A stretch of DNA of 64,000 nt from Streptomyces cellostaticus. Its GTDB lineage: Bacteria > Actinomycetota > Actinomycetes > Streptomycetales > Streptomycetaceae. The stretch lies in contig NZ_JALLIN010000027.1 of assembly GCF_023630175.1 (NCBI RefSeq), positions 1-64,000 of the forward strand, given 5' to 3'. The notes under the pieces were generated by a model that was given only the letters and a program-made list of their open reading frames with translations, was not told where the DNA came from and searched no databases. This document shows positions 25,565-34,829 of this stretch, in pieces. The translations under genes and the position numbers were made by a program. The first letter of the stretch is position 1, and the number at the start of each line of letters is the position of its first letter.

Positions 25565-27022
25565 ATGACCCAGCAGTCAGTGGAGCCCAGGACCACAGCC
25601 GAAGACGCGGGCGAAGGAACCCGCGTCCCGGCCGGCAGATCCTGGCTCGACCGGTACTTCCACATAAGCGGCAGAGGATCCACCGTCGCGCGCGAGGTGC
25701 GCGGCGGCATCACCACCTTCATGGCGATGGCGTACATCCTCCTGCTCAATCCCCTGATCCTGTCCGGCAAGGACGTGGCCGGGGACACCCTCGGCCAGAG
25801 AGCCCTGATCACCGCGACCGCGTTCGCCGCGGCGCTCACCACGCTGCTGATGGGCTTCGTCGGCAAGGTGCCCCTCGCGCTGGCCGCCGGCCTGTCGGTC
25901 TCCGGCGTGGTGTCCTCGCAGGTCGCCCCCAACATGACCTGGCCGCAGGCCATGGGCATGTGCGTGCTGTACGGCGCCGCCATCATGCTGCTGGTCGTCA
26001 CCGGCCTGCGCGAGTTGATCATGAACGCGATCCCGCTCGCGCTCAAGCACGGCATCACCATGGGCATCGGACTGTTCATCGCCCTCATCGGCTTCTACAA
26101 GGCCGGCTTCGTGCACCAGGGCAAGGCCACCCCGGTGAGCCTCGGCCCAGCCGGTGAACTCGCCGGCTGGCCGGTCCTGCTCTTCGCCGGCACCCTGTTG
26201 CTGATCTTCATGCTCCAGGCCCGCAACGTCCCCGGCGCCATCCTCGTCGGGATCGTCTCCGGCACGGTCGTCGCCGCCGTCCTCAACGGGCTCGGCGTCA
26301 TCGACCCGAAGCAGTGGGCGGGTGGCGCGCCCACCCTGCACGGCAGCGCGGTCTCGATGCCCGACTTCTCGCTCTTCGGGCACGTGGAGTTCGGTGGCTG
26401 GGGCGAGGTCGGCGCGATGACCGTCGGCATGATCGTCTTCACCCTGGTCCTGGCCGGTTTCTTCGACGCGATGGCCACCATCATCGGCGTCGGCACCGAG
26501 GCGAAGCTGGCCGACGACAAGGGCCGGATGCCGGGCCTGTCCAAGGCGCTGTTCATCGACGGCGCCGGCGGCGCGATCGGCGGCGTGGCGGGCGGCTCCG
26601 GGCAGACGGTGTTCATCGAGTCGGCCACCGGGGTCGGCGAGGGCGCCCGCACGGGCCTGGCCTCGGTCGTCACCGGACTGTTCTTCGCCGCCTGCCTCTT
26701 CTTCACCCCGCTGACCGCGATCGTGCCGCAGGAGGTCGCCTCCGCCGCCCTGGTGGTCATCGGCGCCATGATGCTGATGAACGCCCGGCACGTGGACTGG
26801 GCCGACCGCGCCACCGCGATCCCGGTCTTCCTGACCGTCGTCCTGATGCCGTTCACGTACACCATCACCACCGGTGTCGCCGCGGGCGTCATCTCCTACA
26901 CGGCCATCAAGACCGCCCAGGGCAGGGCCCGCGAGATCGGGGCCTTCATGTGGGGGCTGACGGTGATCTTCCTGGTCTACTTCGCCCTCCACCCGATCGA
27001 GGGCTGGCTGGGCGTGCACTAG
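25565..27022 (+). CDS. AzgA-type purine permease (NCS2 family)
   Basis: 485-aa membrane transporter with about 12-14 hydrophobic segments. The N-terminal signature GGITTFMAMAYILLLNP is that of AzgA-type hypoxanthine/guanine/adenine transporters. The substrate-region motif FFDAMATIIGVGTEAKLAD and the GGSGQTVFIESATGVGEGARTG block also match. ATG 25565. It lies between the xdh subunits and xdhC, which supports uptake of oxypurines for the xanthine dehydrogenase. Confidence 0.93.
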   Translation: MTQQSVEPRTTAEDAGEGTRVPAGRSWLDRYFHISGRGSTVAREVRGGITTFMAMAYILLLNPLILSGKDVAGDTLGQRALITATAFAAALTTLLMGFVGKVPLALAAGLSVSGVVSSQVAPNMTWPQAMGMCVLYGAAIMLLVVTGLRELIMNAIPLALKHGITMGIGLFIALIGFYKAGFVHQGKATPVSLGPAGELAGWPVLLFAGTLLLIFMLQARNVPGAILVGIVSGTVVAAVLNGLGVIDPKQWAGGAPTLHGSAVSMPDFSLFGHVEFGGWGEVGAMTVGMIVFTLVLAGFFDAMATIIGVGTEAKLADDKGRMPGLSKALFIDGAGGAIGGVAGGSGQTVFIESATGVGEGARTGLASVVTGLFFAACLFFTPLTAIVPQEVASAALVVIGAMMLMNARHVDWADRATAIPVFLTVVLMPFTYTITTGVAAGVISYTAIKTAQGRAREIGAFMWGLTVIFLVYFALHPIEGWLGVH

Positions 27023-27075
27023 GGCCTCTCGCCCGGTCGACGCTTCGCACCACAACCCCGTTAGGAGACCGAGAC

Positions 27076-28227
27076 ATGCTGGACATCGCCGACGAGCTGA
27101 ACCGGTGGGTCGAGCAGGGCCGTGACTTCGCCGTCGCCACCGTGGTGGCCGTCGGGGGCAGTGCCCCGCGGCAGCCGGGCGCCGCCCTCGCGGTGGACGC
27201 CGACGGAACGGCCGTCGGCTCGGTCTCCGGCGGGTGCGTGGAAGGCGCCGTGTACGAGCTGTGCCGGCAGGCGCTCGAGGACGGCGAGACCGTCCTCGAG
27301 CGCTTCGGGTACAGCGACGAGGATGCCTTCGCCGTCGGCCTGACCTGCGGAGGCGTCATCGACATCCTGGTCACGCCGGTCCGGGCGGACGGTCCCGCCC
27401 GGCCGGTGTTCGCGGCCGGGCTGGCCGCCGCCGCGCGAGGCGAGGCGGCGGCGGTCGCCCGGATCGCCGAGGGCCCGGACGGACTGCGGGGCCGCGCCCT
27501 GCTCGTCCGCCCCGACGGCTCCCACGACGGCGGCTTCGGGGGCCACCCCGAACTCGACCGCACGGTGGCCGCCGAGGCCGGCGCCTTCCTGGACGCGGGC
27601 CGCACCGGCACCCTGGAGATCGGTGCGCGGGGCTCGCGCTGCGGCGCCCCGCTCACGGTCCTGGTGGAGTCGTCGGTGCCCGCGCCCCGGATGATCGTCT
27701 TCGGGGCGATCGACTTCGCCTCCGCGCTGGTGAGGGTCGGCAAGTTCCTCGGCTACCACGTCACGGTGTGCGACGCCCGACCGGTGTTCGCCACCGGGGC
27801 CCGCTTCCCGGAGGCCGACGAGATCGTCGTCGAGTGGCCCCACGAGTATCTGGAGCGCACGGAGGTCGACGGTCGCACCGTCCTGTGCGTCCTCACCCAC
27901 GACGCCAAGTTCGACGTACCGCTGCTACGGCTGGCCCTGCGGCTGCCCGTGGCCTACGTCGGCGCGATGGGCTCCCGCCGCACCCACCTGGACCGCAACG
28001 AGCGGCTGCGCGCCGTCGGCGTCGGCGAGCTCGAACTGGCCCGGCTGCACTCGCCGATCGGCCTCGACCTCGGGGCCCGCACGCCGGAGGAGACGGCCCT
28101 GTCGATCGCCGCGGAGATCGTCGCGGGCCGCCGCGGCGGCAGCGGCGCCTCCCTCACCGGCGCCCACACCCCGATCCACCACGACACCGCGGCGACTCCC
28201 GCGGGACGGATCGGGTCGGTGGCCTGA
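27076..28227 (+). CDS. xdhC: XdhC-family molybdenum cofactor insertion factor
   Basis: 383-aa chaperone that binds and sulfurates molybdenum cofactor and delivers it to xanthine dehydrogenase. The N-terminal XdhC/CoxI domain has GSAPRQPGAALAV and SVSGGCVEGAVYE. The C-terminal Rossmann-like domain (about 195-345) contains MIVFGAIDFASALVRVGKFLGY and YVGAMGSRRTHLDR. ATG 27076 has AGGAG upstream. It is the last gene of the purine operon and ends at a bidirectional hairpin. Confidence 0.94.
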   Translation: MLDIADELNRWVEQGRDFAVATVVAVGGSAPRQPGAALAVDADGTAVGSVSGGCVEGAVYELCRQALEDGETVLERFGYSDEDAFAVGLTCGGVIDILVTPVRADGPARPVFAAGLAAAARGEAAAVARIAEGPDGLRGRALLVRPDGSHDGGFGGHPELDRTVAAEAGAFLDAGRTGTLEIGARGSRCGAPLTVLVESSVPAPRMIVFGAIDFASALVRVGKFLGYHVTVCDARPVFATGARFPEADEIVVEWPHEYLERTEVDGRTVLCVLTHDAKFDVPLLRLALRLPVAYVGAMGSRRTHLDRNERLRAVGVGELELARLHSPIGLDLGARTPEETALSIAAEIVAGRRGGSGASLTGAHTPIHHDTAATPAGRIGSVA

Positions 28228-28230
28228 GCG

Positions 28231-28260
28231 GGGCCCGAGCGGCCTCCGGCCGCTCAGGCC
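28231..28260. terminator. Bidirectional hairpin
   Basis: GGGCCCGAGCGGCC and GGCCGCTCAGGCCC form a 14-nt stem with one bulge-like mismatch and a 2-3 nt loop, between the convergent xdhC and SRPBCC genes. Confidence 0.7.
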
Positions 28261-28715
28261 CGCCGCAGCAGCCGGTTCGCCGCGCTCCCGAACAAGGTCC
28301 GCGCCGTGCGCGCCACGACACCGTCGAAGAGGCGGGGGAGGAAGCGGACCCGCAGGTCCTCCCGCCACACCACGCGGGCCCTGCCGGCCGGCCCGGGCCC
28401 GACCTCGATCTCGGCCCAGCCCAGGATCACCCGCCCGTGCTTCTCCAGGCGGCACAGCCCCGGCCCGCCGTCCACGGGCGGGCGCCAGAGCGTGACCTCC
28501 ATGGGATCGTCGAAGCCGACCGGGCCGACGCCCGAGCGGGCCACGAAGCGGGTGCCCTCGTGCGTCGGCGCGGGGGTGAGGACGGTGACGCGGGTGAAGG
28601 GCACCGCCTCGCCGTGGCGCGGCCACTCGGTGAGCCGCCGCCACGCCTCCTCGGGCGCAAGGGGCACGGTCCGTTCGACGGAGAAGTAGGGCACGACACG
28701 ATCGTAGGCACTCAC
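28254..28715 (-). CDS. SRPBCC-superfamily protein
   Basis: About 153 aa, START/polyketide-cyclase fold that typically binds hydrophobic ligands. The N-terminal strand YFSVERTVPLAPEEAWRRLTEWPRHGEAVPF and the C-terminal helix LFDGVVARTARTLFGSAANRLLRR are typical. The start is uncertain: GTG 28715, GTG 28718 and GTG 28694 are possible and none has a clear ribosome site. No pathway neighbour is evident. Confidence 0.8.
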   Translation of the reverse strand: MSAYDRVVPYFSVERTVPLAPEEAWRRLTEWPRHGEAVPFTRVTVLTPAPTHEGTRFVARSGVGPVGFDDPMEVTLWRPPVDGGPGLCRLEKHGRVILGWAEIEVGPGPAGRARVVWREDLRVRFLPRLFDGVVARTARTLFGSAANRLLRRA

Positions 28716-28805
28716 CACCGCTCGCCCGCCGCTTCGGTCCCGGATCACCTGCACGGCTCAACGGCTCGACGGCCCTTCGCGGTGCGGAGCCGACGGCCCG
28801 CCGGC

Positions 28806-29630
28806 TCAGGGCCGGTACACCTGGCCCGGCTCGGCCCTGCCCGGCGCCAGTAGCTGGGGCACCGTCACGAAGACGAAGCCGCGGGCCTTCAGCGCGTCGA
28901 TGATGCCGGGCACGGCCGGGACGGTGCCCCGGTAGATGTCGTGCAGCAGGATGATGCCGTCCCGGGAGGCCTGGTCCAGGACGCGCCGGGTGATCAGCGC
29001 CGAGTCGGTGGTCGTGTAGTCCTTCGCGGTCACGCTCCACAGCACCTCGGCCAGACCCAGCTCCTTGCAGATCCGGTGCACGTCGGCGTCGGTGCGGCCC
29101 TGGGGCGGGCGCATCAGCGTGGGCCTGTGCCCGGTGAGCCGCGCTATCTCCTCGTTGGGCCGCCGCAGTTCCTCGCGTATCTGCTCGTCGGAGATCCGGG
29201 TGAGGATCTTGTGGTCCCAGGTGTGGCTCGCGACCTCGTGGCCCTCGGCCGCCATCCGCCGGACCAGTTCCGGATAGGTGTCGATGTGCCGTTTGCCGAG
29301 CAGGAAGAAGGTCGCCGGGACCTTCTTCTCCTTGAGGATGTCGAGCAGCCGCGCCGAGTTCTCGCTCGGCCCCGCGTCGAAGGTCAGCGCGATGCACTTC
29401 GCGTGGCGGCAGTCCACCGTCCCGAGCCGGGCCGGCGCCCCGTGGGCCCCCTCGGCGCGCACCGTGCTGGGGGCGGTCGTGTCGACCTCCGCGCAGCCCG
29501 ACAGCGTCAGCGCCAGGCAGGCGGCCATCGAGGCGAGCGCGGACGCACGCAACCCGCGCCCCGTTCGGCGCATCTTCCTGGGTGCGGGCGGCGTGGCCGG
29601 GCTCCTGCCGGCCGAAGTCGTGAGAGGCAT
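28806..29630 (-). CDS. Lipoprotein polysaccharide deacetylase (NodB domain)
   Basis: 274-aa secreted carbohydrate esterase family 4 enzyme, probably acting on peptidoglycan or a surface glycan. After a signal with lipobox LSGC (Cys about 46), the NodB domain has motif 1 TFDAGPSENS, motif 2 SHTWDH (metal His pair), motif 3 RPPQGRTD, and motif 5 LLHDI. All catalytic residues are present. A TATAGT -10 box lies 6 bp before ATG 29630, so the message may be leaderless. The internal ATG 29573 gives a shorter, more conventional signal peptide (MRRTGRGL) and is an alternative start. Confidence 0.9.
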   Translation of the reverse strand: MPLTTSAGRSPATPPAPRKMRRTGRGLRASALASMAACLALTLSGCAEVDTTAPSTVRAEGAHGAPARLGTVDCRHAKCIALTFDAGPSENSARLLDILKEKKVPATFFLLGKRHIDTYPELVRRMAAEGHEVASHTWDHKILTRISDEQIREELRRPNEEIARLTGHRPTLMRPPQGRTDADVHRICKELGLAEVLWSVTAKDYTTTDSALITRRVLDQASRDGIILLHDIYRGTVPAVPGIIDALKARGFVFVTVPQLLAPGRAEPGQVYRP

Positions 29631-29636
29631 GTAGGG

Positions 29637-29642
29637 ACTATA
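29637..29642 (-). promoter_or_regulatory. -10 box giving a leaderless deacetylase mRNA
   Basis: TATAGT on the minus strand ends 6 nt before ATG 29630, placing the start of transcription at the A of ATG. No ribosome-binding sequence precedes the ATG. Confidence 0.5.
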
Positions 29643-29814
29643 CGCTCAGTTTATAGTTCGTGCGTTCGATTTTCTGGAACTCGTGCGGGCGCGGCCCGGC
29701 CCGGCCGTAGCACCATGGAGGGGCGGGGGAGCGAAGGACGTCCGGCGACCCGACGGTGCCACCGTGCTCGACGTGCCGCACCGGGGCCGACCGGCCGGAC
29801 GGCGAGGAGCGGCC

Positions 29815-30282
29815 ATGCCCCGACTGGCCGAGAGCGAGGCGCGGTTGCGCTTCACCGGCGCCCGGGTGGCCCGGCTGGCCACCGTCGACGCGTCGGGCCG
29901 CCCGCACCAGGTGCCGGTGGTCTTCGCCCATCACGCCCCGGACGGCGTCGACCGGATCGTCACCGCCGTCGATCACAAGCCCAAGACCACCGATCGCCTC
30001 AAGCGGCTGGCCAATCTGTCCCGGCACCCGGCGGTGTGTCTGCTCGTGGACGCCTACGACGAGGACTGGGACCACCTGTGGTGGGTGCGCGCCGACGGCG
30101 AGGCCCGCGTCCTGCCGCCCGGCGGTGCCGACGCGGCCGTGCGGGGGGCGCGCGAGGCGGCTGTGGCGCTGCTGTGCGCCAAGTACCCGCAGTACCGTTC
30201 ACGCCCCCCGGCCGGCCCGGTGGTCGACGTCGCCGTGCGGCGGTGGACGGGGTGGCGGGCGCGGGTGCCCGAATCGCCGTGA
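29815..30282 (+). CDS. PPOX-class F420-dependent oxidoreductase (TIGR03668-like)
   Basis: 155-aa split-barrel flavin/deazaflavin-binding protein. The pattern RLATVDASGRPHQVPVVFA, KPKTTDRLKRLANLSRHPAVCLLVD and the tail WWVRADGEARVL match the actinobacterial F420-binding PPOX subgroup. ATG 29815 has GCGAGGAGC upstream. Substrate is unknown. It is a single gene between unrelated units. Confidence 0.88.
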   Translation: MPRLAESEARLRFTGARVARLATVDASGRPHQVPVVFAHHAPDGVDRIVTAVDHKPKTTDRLKRLANLSRHPAVCLLVDAYDEDWDHLWWVRADGEARVLPPGGADAAVRGAREAAVALLCAKYPQYRSRPPAGPVVDVAVRRWTGWRARVPESP

Positions 30283-30535
30283 AATAGCGGGAGGGTAACC
30301 GGGTGATGAATTCCCCCTTTTTCTGCGGTTCGGCACCGTGATTCGCCGGATCACCTGACCTGTCGATGTAAAACACCGGAAAAGATCCTGTCCGGGCACA
30401 ACATCCCGCGATTCGACATCGACGCAGGTCCGCGGCAGTTCAACTGCCTTGCACCGAGCGTGTGTTCGCGTAAGCTGCGGGTTATCCCCGCCGCGTTTCA
30501 TGGGGTGGGTGACAGGAACTTCCGAGGAGATATGT

Positions 30536-31060
30536 GTGCATGGCATACGTAAATGGGGGCCGGCGGCTGCTGCCCTGACCCTGATGGCAGGAGCTTTTCA
30601 GGGAATTCAGGCGTCCCCGGCGGCGGCGGCCGACTGCTGGCGAGCCACCTGTTCGGGCAAGGACCCCATTCAGATGGGGTGCGACGACGACGCCGAGATT
30701 CTCCAGCAGGTGACGGAGCCGGATGAATCGGTCGCGGTGCGGCTGATGTGGTCGCCGAAGTGCCAGGGGGTGTGGGCGAAGATCTCGCGCGACCTCGACA
30801 CGTCCCCCGACTACGTGTACGGGACGTTGTGGACGACGCGTGCCTCCGACGGCGGCATCGAGGACTACGACACGACGGGTCTGCTCGCCGACGGTGTGGC
30901 GGGCGCCTACACCAAGATGCAGAACTGGAAGACCACGACCGCCAAGGCGTGCTGGAACGACGTCAACGCCCAGTACGACCCGGCGCCGCTGGAGTACATC
31001 GTGAACAACCACAACGCGAGCCTTCCGGTCGTCCACGGCCTGTGCACGGACTGGATGTGA
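30536..31060 (+). CDS. Secreted DUF2690-like protein
   Basis: 174 aa. GTG 30536 has GAGGAGA 5 nt upstream; an out-of-frame ATG is closer. A Sec signal (KWGPAAAALTLMAGAFQGIQA, cleavage near AAAAD) is followed by a Cys-patterned domain (DCWRATCSGKDPIQMGC, then RLMWSPKCQGVWAKI) characteristic of DUF2690. A C-terminal extension of about 65 residues carries two more Cys. The six or more Cys suggest an extracellular disulfide-stabilised protein. Its GTGA end overlaps the possible GTG start of the next secreted gene, so the three genes to 34766 form an operon. Confidence 0.8.
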   Translation: MHGIRKWGPAAAALTLMAGAFQGIQASPAAAADCWRATCSGKDPIQMGCDDDAEILQQVTEPDESVAVRLMWSPKCQGVWAKISRDLDTSPDYVYGTLWTTRASDGGIEDYDTTGLLADGVAGAYTKMQNWKTTTAKACWNDVNAQYDPAPLEYIVNNHNASLPVVHGLCTDWM

Positions 31061-31065
31061 GGAAG

Positions 31066-34000
31066 ATGATGCGCCGAAGAGGCCTCAGGAGATACTTCTC
31101 CACCAATCCCCTGCTGGCCATGACCGTGGTGGCGGCCTCCACCGCCCTGGTCCCGCTGGCGTCCTCCGGCACCGCCGTACGGACGGCCCCCGCCGCCGCG
31201 GACAGCGCGACGCCCCGTCTGTTCTCCGCGCCCGGCAAGGACCTGGGGTCGGGGTACACCTCGTCGTCGGACGCGATCGTGCAGGCCACCGGTGACGCCG
31301 AGGGGCTGCACATCCTGGCGGCGAGGGAGAGCGAGGGGTTCTCGTTCTACGAGATCGCCCGCCTCGAGCGCAAGGAGCTGTCCGACGCCGGGCCGTGGAC
31401 GGGCTACGTCTGCACCACCGGATCGGGCGACTACGCGGCAGCGGTCTACGCCCCGTCGGCCTGGTCCAACAAGCCCGGCGCGTACGAGAACGGCGCCTTC
31501 GCCGCGGTGATCCGTCTCTCCGACGGCAAGGTCACCGAGGTGCCCGACCGGGTGCAACTGGCGTACTTCACGCCGGGCTGCGGAACGGGCGACGAGGTGG
31601 CGTTCACCTCCAGTTCGGCCACCGACAGGTCGGCCGGCGCGACGACGGTCATCTCGGTCGACGCCGCCACGGGGTCGGTCTCCTCCCGCCGCACGGTCGA
31701 CGGCTATCTCACGCATGTCATGCCCACGCAAAAGCGGACCGTCGGCGTGCTCGGCGGCGACCTCGTCGACCTCGCGGGCCACGGCAAGAAGCTGTCCGCC
31801 CACAAGCTCGCAGCCGTACCCGGCCCGATGTTCGCGCTGACCGCCTCCAGGAACGGCGCCGTGGACATCGGCACGGTCGACGGCGGGAGCAGTGTCATCT
31901 CCCGCCTCGACGGCAAGCACTTCACCGAAGTGGGCCGCGCCCCCAAGGGCGACGTCAAGCTCCTCCCCGTGGCGGGCGGCGACGCGGTGGTCGGCGACGT
32001 GAAGGGCATCGACACCAGCAAGGCCCCGGGGCTCTCCAGGCACGCCGTCGACGGCCGGGTGGCGGGGATATCCCGGCGCGGGCACCTGGTGACCAACTCG
32101 GTGTTCTCCGAGCAGATGAAGGGCATCACCGCCGGCATCGGCTCGCCGTCGAAGAAGGGTGCCGGGACGCTGACCGTCAAGGCGACCGCGCTCAAGACCG
32201 GTGCGAAGGCCACCGCGCTCGTGGACGCCGACCGCGAACGGCCGAAGCCGGACACCTCGGCGGGGATGGACCCGGCCGCGTTCGCCATGACCGGACCCGA
32301 CGACAAGGACCCGGCCACCTGCGGTGAGGGCGGGCCGGAGTCGCAGTGCCTGTCCGGATCCGGTGCGGCCGTCTACGGCAAGGTCGGGGAGATGGAGACC
32401 CCCTGCATCGTCAAGCGCAACGACCCCAAGCGCCAGGCTCTCCAGCCCAGCGCGAACATGGTCGAGTGGGCGGTCGACCAGGCCGTCCACGGTGAACTGA
32501 ACGTGTCCCGCCCGGCGAACTGGCACGACACCGGCCTGGGCGCCTACACCCCGCAGGGGCTGTTCCCCAAGCCGAAGCTCACCGGCGGAGGCGACATTCC
32601 CGCACAGGTCATGCTGGGCATCCTCGCGCAGGAGTCCAACTTCAAGCAGGCCTCCTGGCACTCCGTGAACGGCGACTCGGGCAACGTCACCAAGTCCGAC
32701 TGGTTCGGCAACGCGAACGGCATCCACGGCTACCCCAACCGGGAGAAGGCCGACTGCGGCTACGGCATCGCCCAGGTGACCACCGGCATGTCCGAGAAGC
32801 ACGCCGAGCAGCTCGACGCCCTGCACGCCGGCGCCGTCACCACCGACTACGCGGCGAACATCGCCGCCGGCCTGGGCATCCTGGCCGAGAAGTGGAACCA
32901 GCTCAAGGCGCTGGGCATGAACGTCAACGGCGGCAGCCCGGCCTACGTCGAGAACTGGTACACCGCGCTGTGGGGCTACAACTCCGGCGTCTACACCTCC
33001 GGTTCCGTCGGCCTGGGCTTCTTCAACAACCCGATCAACCCGCGCTACCCGGCCGACCGGCAGCCGTTCCTGCGCTACAGCTACGACGACGCCTCCCACC
33101 CCGGCGACTGGAACTACCCGGAGAAGATCTTCGGCTGGGCCGAAGTCCCGCAGAAGACCTGGGACGCGGAGGAGTCGTACTCCGAGGCGGACATGCCGTT
33201 CGGTGTCGTGAAGGTCCCGCCGCGCACCCTGTTCTGCGACCCGGTCCTCAACTCCTGCGACCCGGACGACGCCGACCCGTGCCCGACCTGGGACGCGCAG
33301 TGCTACTGGGACGGCACCGTGGACTGGATGGGCCCGCAGAGCACCGGCAACTCCACCACGGAGCAGCTCAGCTACTCGCTCGGCTCAGGAGAGCCGGAAC
33401 TGCGGAGCAAGTACGAGCACGGGCCGTGCATCGACCACCCGAGCGTCTACCCCAACGCCATCATCGTCGACGACCTCGGTGAGCACGAGGACACCTACGG
33501 CTGCGGCGACTTCGAGGCGGCCGACGACGGCAAGTTCACCCTCCAGGCCGGTGACAACATCACCACGCTGAGGGACGACGGCACCTTCCGCGCGACCCCG
33601 TACCTCGCCCCGATCGACCTGCACCAGCTCGGCGCCGGGTACGACCACCACGTCTTCTTCACGCACAGCTACGGAGACACGGACTACTTCCACAAGATCA
33701 CCGGCCGGTGGGAGGTCAACCAGGCCAAGCTCCCCTCCGGCGACCAGCCCGGCGAGCGCTACAAGGTCTACCTCCACCTGCCCAGCCACGGCGCGGAGGC
33801 GATCGTCCGCTACAACTTCATCCCGGGCGACAACACGTTCGGCGCCAAGGCCGACTACTGCCGGGTCAACCAGGCCACCCGCAGCGCGGGCAAGGACACC
33901 TGGTTCGAGATGGGCACCTTCTCCTTCTGGAAGGGCGGTCGGATCGAGGCGGACAACCTCCACGACGCCGGCACCGGTGACGACAACGTGGTGTTCGACG

Positions 34001-34068
34001 CGATCGCCTTCGTCCCGTTCAACTACGCCGATCCCGGTGCGTGCAACCTGAACGACGGCGGTTTCTGA
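31066..34068 (+). CDS. Large secreted protein: SLT-like lysozyme domain plus golvesin-like C-terminus
   Basis: 1000-aa exported protein. A basic N-terminus and hydrophobic core (LLAMTVVAASTALVPLASS) make a signal peptide. Residues about 45-395 look like a beta-propeller-type repeat domain. Residues about 470-690 contain a transglycosylase-like core: PAQVMLGILAQESNF with the candidate catalytic Glu, then CGYGIAQVTTGM, then YTALWGYNSG. The last 270 residues include a golvesin C-terminal-like beta domain ending DDNVVFDAIAFVPF. ATG 31066 is used; GTG 31057 and ATG 31069 are alternatives. It is coupled to the lipoprotein gene by TGATG. Probably acts on peptidoglycan outside the cell. Confidence 0.75.
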   Translation: MMRRRGLRRYFSTNPLLAMTVVAASTALVPLASSGTAVRTAPAAADSATPRLFSAPGKDLGSGYTSSSDAIVQATGDAEGLHILAARESEGFSFYEIARLERKELSDAGPWTGYVCTTGSGDYAAAVYAPSAWSNKPGAYENGAFAAVIRLSDGKVTEVPDRVQLAYFTPGCGTGDEVAFTSSSATDRSAGATTVISVDAATGSVSSRRTVDGYLTHVMPTQKRTVGVLGGDLVDLAGHGKKLSAHKLAAVPGPMFALTASRNGAVDIGTVDGGSSVISRLDGKHFTEVGRAPKGDVKLLPVAGGDAVVGDVKGIDTSKAPGLSRHAVDGRVAGISRRGHLVTNSVFSEQMKGITAGIGSPSKKGAGTLTVKATALKTGAKATALVDADRERPKPDTSAGMDPAAFAMTGPDDKDPATCGEGGPESQCLSGSGAAVYGKVGEMETPCIVKRNDPKRQALQPSANMVEWAVDQAVHGELNVSRPANWHDTGLGAYTPQGLFPKPKLTGGGDIPAQVMLGILAQESNFKQASWHSVNGDSGNVTKSDWFGNANGIHGYPNREKADCGYGIAQVTTGMSEKHAEQLDALHAGAVTTDYAANIAAGLGILAEKWNQLKALGMNVNGGSPAYVENWYTALWGYNSGVYTSGSVGLGFFNNPINPRYPADRQPFLRYSYDDASHPGDWNYPEKIFGWAEVPQKTWDAEESYSEADMPFGVVKVPPRTLFCDPVLNSCDPDDADPCPTWDAQCYWDGTVDWMGPQSTGNSTTEQLSYSLGSGEPELRSKYEHGPCIDHPSVYPNAIIVDDLGEHEDTYGCGDFEAADDGKFTLQAGDNITTLRDDGTFRATPYLAPIDLHQLGAGYDHHVFFTHSYGDTDYFHKITGRWEVNQAKLPSGDQPGERYKVYLHLPSHGAEAIVRYNFIPGDNTFGAKADYCRVNQATRSAGKDTWFEMGTFSFWKGGRIEADNLHDAGTGDDNVVFDAIAFVPFNYADPGACNLNDGGF

Positions 34069-34766
34069 TGCGCGCCGCCCTCCGCGTCCCCGCCGTGCTG
34101 ATGACCGTCGTCATCGGCACGGCGGGAGCCGCCTCCTGCAGCCGGGACAGCCCCCGGGCGGCGGCGTCCGACCGGCCGAAGGCCACGGCGCCCCACCCCG
34201 AACGGTCCACGGCGCGGACCGCGCCGCGCGCCGCCGATCTGCCGAAGCACGCGGTGAGCGGTGACGACCGGCCCAGCTTCGGCGCGGCGGGCACGATGGC
34301 CGGCGGATTCACCGGGAAGGACTTCCTCGCCGGGCTCGCCGCGGACTGGAGGCTGAAGCTGGACAAGCCCGCCGAGCAGGAGATGCCCGACGGCAGGAAG
34401 CGGACCTACGTCAACGGGCGGGGCAAGGACGGGGTGACCCTCTCGGCCGGATACGCCGATCACGAGAACATGTCGTCCCTGCTGTGCAGAACCGGCACGG
34501 ACCGGTCCGCGGGCTTCGGCTTCCTCGCCGCCTGCACGGGACTCGACGTGGCCGGAGTCGACCACGGCAAGGCGTCCTCGTGGCTCCGGCAGGCGAGGAA
34601 GGAGACCGACTCCCTGTACGAGAGGAAGGTCGCCGAGACGGGGAACAAGAAGGAGTACGTCGTGAGCGGGGTGTTCACCTCGGGACCGGTGACGATGGTT
34701 CTGCACCGGGCCTACGGCAAGTACTCGCTGAGGATCCTCGGAGGCGCCGTGGGGTCCGGCGCGTAG
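34068..34766 (+). CDS. Putative lipoprotein, third gene of the secreted operon
   Basis: 232 aa. The start ATG 34068 overlaps the upstream stop (TGATG). Signal peptide MRAALRVPAVLMTVVIGTAG ends in lipobox AASC. A disordered Ala/Pro/Arg linker precedes a folded domain (about 85-230) with two Cys (SLLCRTG, AACTGL). No family is recognised. Operon position suggests it anchors or assists the 1000-aa exported protein. A strong bidirectional terminator follows. Confidence 0.75.
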   Translation: MRAALRVPAVLMTVVIGTAGAASCSRDSPRAAASDRPKATAPHPERSTARTAPRAADLPKHAVSGDDRPSFGAAGTMAGGFTGKDFLAGLAADWRLKLDKPAEQEMPDGRKRTYVNGRGKDGVTLSAGYADHENMSSLLCRTGTDRSAGFGFLAACTGLDVAGVDHGKASSWLRQARKETDSLYERKVAETGNKKEYVVSGVFTSGPVTMVLHRAYGKYSLRILGGAVGSGA

Positions 34767-34780
34767 CCGGCCGCCACGAC

Positions 34781-34812
34781 GAAGGTCCCCGCCGTCACCG
34801 GCGGGGACCTTC
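34781..34812. terminator. Perfect 14-bp bidirectional terminator
   Basis: GAAGGTCCCCGCCG, loop TCAC, CGGCGGGGACCTTC. It sits between the convergent lipoprotein genes ending at 34766 and 34830. Confidence 0.9.
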
Positions 34813-34829
34813 GTGCCAAGGGCTGTCCC

